Under the pieces are notes generated by a model, which was not told where the DNA came from, ran no database searches, and saw only the letters and a list, made by a program, of their open reading frames with translations. The translations under genes were made by a program, and so were the position numbers. 6,382 bases of DNA from assembly GCA_035640715.1 (NCBI GenBank), contig DASQVO010000269.1:1-6382 (forward strand), in the 5' to 3' direction. The stretch is from DASQVO01 sp035640715 (GTDB lineage Bacteria > Actinomycetota > Actinomycetes > Streptosporangiales > Streptosporangiaceae). The stretch's first letter is position 1; every line of letters starts with the position of its first letter. Shown piece after piece: positions 1-5,971 of the stretch.

Positions 1-226
1 GCGCATCGACGAAGCCCTCACCCTCAACCCCGATGCCATCTCCACCGCCTGCCCCTACTGCCTGGTCATGCTCGGCGACGCCGTTGCCGCCAAGAAGGGC
101 GCCGGCGAGGCCAAGGACAGCCTCGAAGTCATCGACGTGGCCCAGCTGCTGGCCCGTTCGGTCACCCGGAACGGGGCAGCGGCTGGGGCTCCGGCCGACG
201 CGGCCGACGATCAAGCACAGCGATAG
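1..226 (+). CDS. HdrB/CCG-type Fe-S oxidoreductase, C-terminal end (EtfD-like), 5' partial
   Basis: The first 74 complete codons in the window (from base 2) are the tail of a protein that begins upstream. The visible motif TACPYCLVMLGDAV, followed by LEVIDVAQLLARSV, is typical of the end of the second cysteine-rich (CCG) domain of heterodisulfide-reductase-like Fe-S proteins, where the CPYC pair helps bind an iron-sulfur cluster. In actinobacteria this ending belongs to long membrane-anchored Fe-S oxidoreductases such as mycobacterial Rv0338c/EtfD, which passes electrons from electron-transfer flavoprotein to menaquinone during fatty-acid oxidation (family knowledge). The last residues are Ala/Asp-rich and look like a disordered tail. 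The stop is TAG at 224-226. A gap of only 27 bp precedes the thiolase, so co-transcription is likely, and the acyl-CoA genes that follow fit an EtfD role. The membrane part and most cluster ligands lie outside the window, so EtfD is favoured over other HdrB-like proteins but not proved. Confidence 0.8.
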   Translation, partial: RIDEALTLNPDAISTACPYCLVMLGDAVAAKKGAGEAKDSLEVIDVAQLLARSVTRNGAAAGAPADAADDQAQR

Positions 227-240
227 CGAAACCAGCGATC

Positions 241-247
241 AAGGAGG
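241..247 (+). promoter_or_regulatory. Ribosome binding site of the thiolase gene
   Basis: AAGGAGG lies 6 bases before the ATG at 254. It is a near-perfect match to the 16S rRNA anti-Shine-Dalgarno sequence and fixes the thiolase start. It sits in the 27-bp gap after the Fe-S gene, which has no room for a full promoter of its own. Confidence 0.85.
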
Positions 248-253
248 ATTCCC

Positions 254-1441
254 ATGACCCAGCCGGTGCTGGTGGCCGGAGCACGGACCCCGATCGGCAA
301 ACTGCTTGGTTCCCTGTCCGGCCTGGCGGCCCCGGCGCTGGGGGGAACGGCGATCCGGGCCGCCCTGGACCGGGCTGGCCTGGCGGCGGACCAGGTAGAC
401 GCGGTGATCATGGGCAACGTCGTCCAGGCCGGGGTGGGCCCGAACCCAGCCCGCCTGGCCGCTGCCGCGGGCGGTGTCCCGATGGCCGTTCCGGCGACGA
501 CGGTCAACAAGCTGTGCCTGTCCGGGCTGACCGCGATCGCCCAGGCCGCCCAGCAGATCCTGGCTGGCCAGTGCGAGGTCGTGGTGGCGGGTGGCGTGGA
601 GTCCATGTCGAACGCTCCGCACCTGCTGCCCGGTTCCCGGCGCGGCTTCAAATACGGCGCCACCGGGCTCACCGACGCCCTGGACCAGGACGCGCTGGTG
701 TGCGGGTTTGACGGCATCTCGATGGGGGCGGCGACCGAGCGGTACCAGACCGGGCTGGGCATCTCCCGGGAAGACCAGGATTCCTTCGCCGCCGAGTCGC
801 ACGCCCGCGCGGCGGCCGCCATCAAGGACGGCCGCCTGGCCGAGGAGATCGTGCCCGTCATCGTCCGCGGCCGTAAGGACGAGGTGACCGTCGAGCAGGA
901 CGAAGGCGTGCGCCCCGGCACGACCGCCGAGCGGCTGGCCGGCCTGGCCCCCGCATTCAGCGAAAACGGCACGATCACCGCGGGTTCGGCGTCGCAGCTC
1001 TCCGACGGCGCCTGCGCGGTTCTCGTTATGGATAAGGTCCAGGCCGAGCAGCGCGGCCTGCCGTGGATCGCCGAGATCGGCCGTTACGGTACGGTCGCCG
1101 GCCCGGACCCGTCCCTCCTGCACCAGCCGGCCAACGCTATCCGCGACGCCCTGCGCCGCGACGGCAGCCTTAAGCTCGGCGACCTGGACCTGGTCGAGAT
1201 CAACGAGGCGTTCGCCGACGTCGCCCTGGCCTCGACGCGGGAGCTGGGCCTGTCGCCGGACCGCGTCAACGTCAACGGCGGTGCGATCGCCCTCGGCCAC
1301 CCAGTCGGGATGAGCGGCGCCCGGCTCGTGCTCACCCTTGCCCTGGAACTGCGCCGCCGCGGCGGTGGAATCGGCGCCGCGGCGCTGTGCGGTGGCGGGG
1401 GCCAGGGCGACGCTCTCCTCCTCCGCGTCCCGGCGGCATGA
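254..1441 (+). CDS. Acetyl-CoA C-acetyltransferase / thiolase family protein
   Basis: A complete 395-residue thiolase, the usual length for the family. Thiolases cleave 3-ketoacyl-CoA to acetyl-CoA plus a shortened acyl-CoA, or condense two acetyl-CoA, in the cytoplasm. All catalytic elements are visible: nucleophile Cys88 in VNKLCLSGL, the NEAF block at 317-320, His349 in GGAIALGHPVG, and Cys379 in ALCGGGGQG. These positions are within one residue of the classical Cys89/His348/Cys378 of the biosynthetic enzyme. The N-terminal GARTPIGK and the GGVESMSNAP block at 113-122 also fit. ATG 254 is supported by a strong ribosome binding site. The last four bases (ATGA, 1438-1441) are shared with the start of the next gene, so translation is probably coupled. 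Between an EtfD-like tail and a crotonase, a degradative beta-oxidation role is more likely than polyhydroxyalkanoate or mevalonate synthesis. Chain-length preference cannot be read from the sequence. Confidence 0.95.
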   Translation: MTQPVLVAGARTPIGKLLGSLSGLAAPALGGTAIRAALDRAGLAADQVDAVIMGNVVQAGVGPNPARLAAAAGGVPMAVPATTVNKLCLSGLTAIAQAAQQILAGQCEVVVAGGVESMSNAPHLLPGSRRGFKYGATGLTDALDQDALVCGFDGISMGAATERYQTGLGISREDQDSFAAESHARAAAAIKDGRLAEEIVPVIVRGRKDEVTVEQDEGVRPGTTAERLAGLAPAFSENGTITAGSASQLSDGACAVLVMDKVQAEQRGLPWIAEIGRYGTVAGPDPSLLHQPANAIRDALRRDGSLKLGDLDLVEINEAFADVALASTRELGLSPDRVNVNGGAIALGHPVGMSGARLVLTLALELRRRGGGIGAAALCGGGGQGDALLLRVPAA

Positions 1442-2226
1442 CGAGCCAGGAGGCCCCGTGCGATGATCTGGGCCACCCGGTCCAGGTGGCCCGGCCGGTG
1501 CGCCGGGTGGTCTCCCTGGTGCCCTCACTGACCGAGTCGGTCGCCGTCACCCGGCCTGCGGCGCTGGTGGGTGCCACCGATTGGTGCACCCACCCGGCTG
1601 GCCTTGAGGTCACCCGGGTGCGCGGCACCAAGAACCCGAACGTGGCCGCCATTACCGGGCTCCGGCCTGACGTCGTCCTGTCCAATCAGGAGGAGAACCG
1701 CCGTCTGGACGTGGAGCGCCTGCGCGCGGCGGGCGTGCCGGTGTGGGTGACCAGGATCCGCACCGTGGACGAGGCGCTGGCCTCGCTGCGCCGGATGTTT
1801 CGCGAGGCGCTCGGCTGGCCCGAGCCAGGCTGGCTGGCCGAGGCCCGGCAGGTGTGGCGGGACCCGGCCCCCGGTCCGCCGGTCCGCGCCGCCATCCCCG
1901 TCTGGCGCGACCCCTGGATGGTGGTCGGATCGGCCACCTTCACCGGCGACCTCGCCGCCCGGCTGGGCCTGGACAACGTCTACGCCGATCACCCGGACCG
2001 GTACCCGCGCGTCAGCCTGGAGGATGTGGCGGCGCGGCGGCCGGACCTCATCGTGCTGCCCGACGAGCCCTACCAGTTCAGCGCGGGCGACGGCCCGGAG
2101 ATGTTCCCCGGCCAGCGGGTCGCGCTCGTCGAGGGCCGCAGCCTCACCTGGTACGGTCCATCGCTGGTCACGGCCCGGGCCCAGCTTCTCGCCCAACTGG
2201 GCGCGGCCCGCGCCCCGCTGTCCTGA
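1438..2226 (+). CDS. Cytoplasmic helical-backbone metal receptor (BtuF/TroA-like cobalamin-binding-type protein)
   Basis: A 262-residue protein of the periplasmic-binding-protein-like TroA/BtuF fold. The first lobe opens with VRRVVSLVPSLTESV (21-35), the typical beta-strand/loop of BtuF-type receptors, followed by VGATDWCTHP (44-53), RGTKNPNV (62-69) and LRPDVVLSNQEEN (75-87). The second lobe has PVWRDPWMVVG (154-164), FTGDLAARLGLDNVYADHP (168-186), RPDLIVLPDEPY (201-212) and LTWYGPSL (236-243). No signal peptide, lipobox or membrane segment is present, so it should be cytoplasmic, unlike true ABC-transporter binding proteins. No permease or ATPase gene is adjacent. ATG 1438 is chosen because it overlaps the thiolase stop as ATGA and gives a family-like N-terminus; there is no strong ribosome binding site before it, consistent with coupled translation. 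An in-frame ATG-less extension further upstream would lie inside the thiolase. Ligand and function are unknown; cobalamin or metal binding is only a family-level guess. Confidence 0.85.
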   Translation: MTSQEAPCDDLGHPVQVARPVRRVVSLVPSLTESVAVTRPAALVGATDWCTHPAGLEVTRVRGTKNPNVAAITGLRPDVVLSNQEENRRLDVERLRAAGVPVWVTRIRTVDEALASLRRMFREALGWPEPGWLAEARQVWRDPAPGPPVRAAIPVWRDPWMVVGSATFTGDLAARLGLDNVYADHPDRYPRVSLEDVAARRPDLIVLPDEPYQFSAGDGPEMFPGQRVALVEGRSLTWYGPSLVTARAQLLAQLGAARAPLS

Positions 2227-2228
2227 TC

Positions 2229-2235
2229 AGGAGGT
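2229..2235 (+). promoter_or_regulatory. Ribosome binding site deciding the crotonase start
   Basis: AGGAGGT begins 2 bases after the preceding stop codon and lies 7 bases before GTG 2243. A second in-frame GTG at 2258 has its own purine-rich GGAGGA (2245-2250), also 7 bases upstream, so a minor alternative start five codons downstream is possible. The stronger match favours 2243. Confidence 0.75.
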
Positions 2236-2242
2236 CCCGAGC

Positions 2243-3541
2243 GTGGAGGAATCGAACGTGGCCGGCACCTCGTCCGTGCTCGCCCGGCGGCACGGACGGG
2301 TCGGCTGGATCAGGCTGAACCGGCCGGAGGCGATCAACGCGCTCGACCTGCCGGTAATCCGGGCTGTCACCCATCACCTGCGGCGCTGGCAGGACGATCC
2401 GGACATCGCCCTGATCGTGTTGGACGGTGCGGGGGAGCGGGGATTCTGCGCGGGCGGCGACATCCGGGCGGTCCGGGAGTCGGCGTACGGCGACCCCACG
2501 CTGGCCGCCACCTTGTGGCGGGAAGAGTACGAGCTCGACGCGCTGATCGCGCACTACCCGCACCCGGTCGCCGTCGTCATGGACGGGATCACCATGGGTG
2601 GCGGCGTCGGGCTCGGCGCGCACGCCAGCCTGCGGATCGTCACCGAGCGGACGGTCATGGCCATGCCGGAAGTGATGATCGGGCTGGCCCCGGACGTCGG
2701 CAGTTCGCTGCTGCTCGCCCGGGCCCCGGGTGAGACCGGTACCCACCTGGCGCTCACCGCCGCCCGGATCGGACCGCACGACGCGGTCGCCTGCGGGCTC
2801 GCCGACCACGTCGTCGCCACCTCCCGCATACCTGACCTCATCGACGCCCTGGCCGGCCCGGCCCGCCCCGCCGATCTGCCCGCCCTTCACGCGCTCCTGG
2901 CCCGCGAGGCCACCGGGCCCGCGGACCGCCCAGGCGCGGCCGGGCCGCCGGCTGAGCTAATCGCCCAGCGCCCGTGGATCGACGCCTGCTACCGCGCCGG
3001 CACGGTCGAAGAGATCCTCGCCGCGCTGCGGGCCCGCCCCGAGCCGGCCGCGTCCTGCGCGGCCGCGGCCATCGAGTCCGCGTCACCGACCGCGCTCAAG
3101 GTCACCCTGCGGGCGCTGCGGAACGCCCGCGCCATGACTACCGTCGACGAGTGCCTGATTCAGGACTACCGGGTCTCGCTCCGCTTCCTGCACCACCATG
3201 ATCTGTCCGAGGGGATCCGCGCGGCCGTCGTCGACAAGGACCGCGCCCCGCAGTGGAAGCCCGCCAGCCTGGCCGAGGTCAGCCCGGACGTCGTGGACCG
3301 GTACTTCGCCCCGCTCGGCCCCGGCGACCTCCGGCTTCCACCGGCCCAGCCACCAGAAGCGGCCCGGGAGAAGCTTGGCGCCGACCCCGGACTCTGCGGG
3401 GAGTGCCGGCATGCCAGCCTCAACCAGACCCGCCGCGGCCCGGCCTACCTGCGCTGCACCCGCGCGACCTGGGACAGCAGGCTCCCGCGCTACCCCGCCT
3501 CCCGGCCAGTGACTGCCCGGGCTTCCAGCCCCGCTAAGTAA
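2243..3541 (+). CDS. 3-hydroxyisobutyryl-CoA hydrolase-like crotonase with C-terminal cysteine-motif domain (3' end apparently frameshifted)
   Basis: A 432-residue crotonase-superfamily protein. The fold starts with RVGWIRLNRPEAINAL (19-34). The oxyanion-hole segments are RGFCAGGDIRAV (66-77) and DGITMGGGVGLGAH (114-127). The pair MPEVMIGLAPDVG (141-153) places Glu143 and Asp151 with the spacing of the HIBCH family's active-site Glu/Asp. A further mark is the long C-terminal half ending in DKDRAPQWKP (331-340) and VDRYFAPL (351-358), absent from ordinary enoyl-CoA hydratases. HIBCH hydrolyses 3-hydroxyisobutyryl-CoA in valine breakdown; bacterial relatives may use other acyl-CoAs. Residues from about 378 on form a separate small domain with Cys385-x2-Cys388 and Cys405 and a DSRLPRYP motif, resembling small stand-alone actinobacterial Cys-motif proteins. 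After Pro418 the sequence no longer looks like that family, but the neighbouring frame reads RLPASDCPGFQPR then stop (TAA 3535-3537), suggesting one missing C at 3493-3496. The repaired protein would have 431 residues. No in-frame start codon exists near the junction, so this is a fusion, not two genes. Confidence 0.88.
   Translation: MEESNVAGTSSVLARRHGRVGWIRLNRPEAINALDLPVIRAVTHHLRRWQDDPDIALIVLDGAGERGFCAGGDIRAVRESAYGDPTLAATLWREEYELDALIAHYPHPVAVVMDGITMGGGVGLGAHASLRIVTERTVMAMPEVMIGLAPDVGSSLLLARAPGETGTHLALTAARIGPHDAVACGLADHVVATSRIPDLIDALAGPARPADLPALHALLAREATGPADRPGAAGPPAELIAQRPWIDACYRAGTVEEILAALRARPEPAASCAAAAIESASPTALKVTLRALRNARAMTTVDECLIQDYRVSLRFLHHHDLSEGIRAAVVDKDRAPQWKPASLAEVSPDVVDRYFAPLGPGDLRLPPAQPPEAAREKLGADPGLCGECRHASLNQTRRGPAYLRCTRATWDSRLPRYPASRPVTARASSPAK
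3374..3537 (+). other. Cys-x2-Cys small-domain module fused to the crotonase, with apparent one-base deletion
   Basis: Codons for LGADPGLCGECRH onwards begin a second domain after the normal HIBCH-type end. As I remember the family, the actinobacterial small proteins have CxxC, then an LxC about 17 residues later, then a D-R-(F/L)-P-R-Y-P motif, and end in C-P-G-F/Y. The first three elements are in the crotonase frame and the last one (DCPGFQPR) is in the next frame. Adding one C to the CCCC run at 3493-3496 joins them as RYPRLPASDCPGFQPR and gives four cysteines (385, 388, 405, 425), a possible zinc-binding set. The family assignment is from memory and its function is unknown to me. Confidence 0.6.
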
Positions 3542-5675
3542 CCGGGCTACTCTGGGCGGTGCCGCCCCACCCGATCGCCTGGACGACGTTCTCGTCCGTC
3601 AGCGGCAGCGTGCGCACCCGGACCCCGATGGCCGCGAACAGGCCGTTGGCGATGGCCCCGGCGACCGGGCCGGCGGCACATTCCCCGGCGCCGAGGACCG
3701 GATGGCCCGGCCGGTCGATGACGATGACGTCGATCTGGGGGATCTCGGAGAACCTCAGGATGGGATAGGCCTCCCAGTCCAGGCTGGTGATCCCGTCGCG
3801 GCCGAACCGCACCTGCTCCTTCAGCGACCAGCTGACCGCCTGGATCGCGCCGCCCTCGATCTGGTTGCGGACACCGTCCAGGTGCACCACCTGACCGACG
3901 TCGACGGCCACCACGATCCGCCGGACCCGGACCGATTCGGCCGCCTCCACCTCGGCGACCGCGGCGCAGTACGCGCCGGCGTTCTTATACCTGGCATAAC
4001 CGAGACCGAGCCCGGTGTCCCCGCCGGCCGCCGCCGCGTCCCGGTCCCGCCCCCAGCCCGCGCCGTCCGCGGCCGCCGAGAGCACGGCGCGGGCCCGCTC
4101 GTCCTCGAGTCGCGCCAGGCGGAAGTCCAGCGGATCGGCCCCTGCTGCGTCGGCCAGCTCGTCCATGAACGACTCGATGGCAAACACGTTGAAGTGCGCA
4201 CCGAGCGAACGGATGGCCGAGGTGCGGATGGGCATCGACAGGACCCGGTGCGTGGCCACGCACGCGGACCCGAACGCGTACGGCGGGACGGCGTTCCGCC
4301 CGCTGCCGAGCCCAGCCTCCGGGCCCGGATCGACGGAGGGCGGGAGGGGACGCCCGCCGTCGCGGTAGCCGTTGGCCAGCAGGCCGGGGTTCCCGGCGTA
4401 GCCGGGCCGGCCCATGTAGCCGTTGCTCCAGACGTCGTAGGTCCAGTCGCTCACGCTGCCGTCCGTCCCGAGCAGGGCCGAGACGTCGGCCGTCATGGCC
4501 GAGGCGAACGGCCCGCAACCGAGTTCCGCGGCGCGGTCCCACAGCACGCGAACCGGGCGGCCGCCGGACCGCCGGGCCAGCAGCGCGGCGTCAAAGGCCA
4601 CGTCGTCCGCGGGGTTGTGGCCGTAGCAGCCCGCTCCTTCGACGTGGCGGACCACGACGTCGGACTCGTCCATGCCGAGCGCGTCCGCGATCGCGCGGCG
4701 CAGCAGGAAGATCCCCTGGGTATGGCTCCAGACCTCGAGAAGCCGGCCGTCGAACCGGGCCAGAGCGCAGCTCGTGGCGATGCTGGCGTGGGCGATCAGG
4801 CCTCGCGAATAACTGGCCCGGACAACGGTGCCGTCCCGTTTGCGCGGGTCTTTCTGCTCGTTGGCCAGTACCGACATCTCGCTGGGCTGCGCGCGCAGCC
4901 AGGCCGTCAACCCGGACTCCTCCGGCAGATCCTCGGCCGGCTCCCACTTCGCCAGCCGCGCCAGGCGGGCGGCCGCCGCGACGGCGACTTCCTCCCGGTC
5001 CGACAGGACGGCGAGAAAGTCGCCATCCCGGACCAGCTGGACCGACGGGGGCAGGCTGGCGGGTGCGTCCTCCGGGAAGTCCCGCAGGGCCGCGCGCAGG
5101 AAAGGGGGACGGATGACGCGGGCGTGGAGCATTCCGGGCAGATCCAGGTCCTGGATGAACCGCGGGCGGCCGAAGATCTTGTCGGGCAGGTCGATCCGCT
5201 GCAGGTCGGGCTGGACGTCCCCGTCCGGCACCTGCGCCGGCTCGCGGGCCTCGACGCCCAGGTCCACGTGGGCGGCCAGCGAGCCGTAGGAGCCGACGAT
5301 CTCGCCGTCCGGCGTGCGGATGTCGCCGTCGGCGACGGTCAGTGAGCTGGCCGGGACCCCGGCCTTCGCCGCCGCGGCCTCGGTGAACAGGCGGCGTGCG
5401 GCGGCGCAGGCCACCTGGACCGCGGGGCCGGAGACCTGGGTCGACAGGCTGCCCGCGGTGAAGCCCTCGTCCGGGGACACCGCGGTCGACGGCGGCGCCA
5501 TCACCAGCCGGCCCGGCGGCAGGCCCAGTTCGCGGACCGCGATCTGGGCCAGCGCCGTGTGGATGCCCTGCCCGATTTCCACCTTGCCGACCCGCAGGAT
5601 CACCGTGCCGGTCTCCTCGACGGTCAGCCAGTCGGAGATCAGCGGATTCGCCGCCAGGCTCGGGGACCGGTTCAC
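3534..5675 (-). CDS. Molybdenum hydroxylase large subunit, isoquinoline 1-oxidoreductase beta (IorB)-like
   Basis: A 713-residue molybdopterin-binding subunit of the xanthine oxidase superfamily, in the IorB-like branch where Mo-binding segments come first. GKVEIGQGIHTALAQIAV (30-47) and PDEGFTAGSLSTQ (68-80) are typical of that branch. A hammerhead-type region follows around FIQDLDLPGMLHARVIRPP (173-191). Then come GAGCYGHNPADDVAFDAALL (347-366) and RPVRVLWDRAAE (373-384), and near the end GAGECAAGP (662-670), where Glu665 fits the conserved catalytic glutamate. Members hydroxylate N-heterocycles or aldehydes with water as oxygen donor; the substrate here is unknown. No Tat or Sec signal is seen, so it is probably cytoplasmic. 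GTG 5675 overlaps the small-subunit stop as GTGA and has a good ribosome binding site. The open frame continues upstream of this start but only as an out-of-frame reading of the small subunit. With its partner truncated, the enzyme may be inactive unless an intact small subunit lies elsewhere. Confidence 0.92.
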   Translation of the reverse strand: MNRSPSLAANPLISDWLTVEETGTVILRVGKVEIGQGIHTALAQIAVRELGLPPGRLVMAPPSTAVSPDEGFTAGSLSTQVSGPAVQVACAAARRLFTEAAAAKAGVPASSLTVADGDIRTPDGEIVGSYGSLAAHVDLGVEAREPAQVPDGDVQPDLQRIDLPDKIFGRPRFIQDLDLPGMLHARVIRPPFLRAALRDFPEDAPASLPPSVQLVRDGDFLAVLSDREEVAVAAAARLARLAKWEPAEDLPEESGLTAWLRAQPSEMSVLANEQKDPRKRDGTVVRASYSRGLIAHASIATSCALARFDGRLLEVWSHTQGIFLLRRAIADALGMDESDVVVRHVEGAGCYGHNPADDVAFDAALLARRSGGRPVRVLWDRAAELGCGPFASAMTADVSALLGTDGSVSDWTYDVWSNGYMGRPGYAGNPGLLANGYRDGGRPLPPSVDPGPEAGLGSGRNAVPPYAFGSACVATHRVLSMPIRTSAIRSLGAHFNVFAIESFMDELADAAGADPLDFRLARLEDERARAVLSAAADGAGWGRDRDAAAAGGDTGLGLGYARYKNAGAYCAAVAEVEAAESVRVRRIVVAVDVGQVVHLDGVRNQIEGGAIQAVSWSLKEQVRFGRDGITSLDWEAYPILRFSEIPQIDVIVIDRPGHPVLGAGECAAGPVAGAIANGLFAAIGVRVRTLPLTDENVVQAIGWGGTAQSSPVT

Positions 5676-5971
5676 CGTGCACCTTCCTGTGCGGCCCGCA
5701 GCACCGCATCGATGATCCGCTGCTGACTGCCGCACCGGCAGAGGTTGGGATCCAGGGCCTCGGCCACTTCGGTGCGGCTCGGCGCCGGATGGTCCCGCAG
5801 AAACGCGGCCGCCCGCATGATGATCCCGGGCAGGCAGTACCCGCACTGCCCTACCTGCCCGTCGACGAAGGCCTGCTGCAGCGGATGCGGCTCCGACCCG
5901 GTGCCCAGGGACTCCAGGGTCCGGACCTCGCTGCTGCCGACGACCTCGACGGGGAAGTCGCACGGCTTGCC
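5672..5971 (-). pseudogene. Molybdenum hydroxylase iron-sulfur small subunit (IorA-like), N-terminally truncated
   Basis: The minus-strand frame ending at TGA 5674-5672 encodes the C-terminal [2Fe-2S] domain of a xanthine-oxidase-family small subunit. It runs CDFPVEVVGSSEVRTLESLG, then HPLQQAFVDGQVGQCGYCLPG, then LDPNLCRCGSQQRIIDAVL. The CGYC and CRC motifs supply the four ligands of the alpha-helical cluster. Family members are about 150-160 residues and begin with a plant-ferredoxin-like domain carrying CxxxxCxxC; only its last cysteine (the C of CDFP, near 5962) remains. Upstream the frame stays open to a stop at 6092-6094 but shows no family resemblance and no ATG, GTG or TTG before the internal ATG near 5818. 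Loss of both the first cluster domain and the start indicates a broken gene or a chimeric junction. It would have transferred electrons from the Mo site to an acceptor. The GTGA overlap with the large subunit shows the original operon order. Confidence 0.8.
5682..5688 (-). promoter_or_regulatory. Ribosome binding site of the molybdenum hydroxylase large subunit
   Basis: On the minus strand AGGAAGG lies 6 bases before GTG 5675, inside the last codons of the small subunit. It decides the large-subunit start over the longer open frame and supports coupled translation. Confidence 0.75.

Noticed and set aside
1448..1465. AGGAGG followed by GTG/ATG just inside the receptor gene as an alternative start
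   Set aside because: The nearby GTG (1458) and ATG (1463) are out of frame; the next in-frame GTG (1486) is 32 bases from the AGGAGG, too far away.
239..1528. A 429-codon minus-strand open frame opposite the thiolase
   Set aside because: It is the antisense of a gene with all catalytic residues in place. The composition is typical of a GC-rich shadow frame and no domain is recognisable.
3519..3567. Short GC hairpins near the converging stops (GGGCT/AGCCC at 3519-3531; GGGCGG/CCGCCC at 3554-3567) as terminators
   Set aside because: Stems are only 5-6 bp with tiny loops, there is no T-run, and both lie in coding sequence. Such pairings arise easily at this GC content.
3702..5345. A long plus-strand open frame of 547 codons opposite the molybdenum hydroxylase gene
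   Set aside because: It is the antisense of a well-supported gene. The translation is low-complexity Gly/Arg/Asp/Val with no family motifs, as expected from high-GC codon bias.
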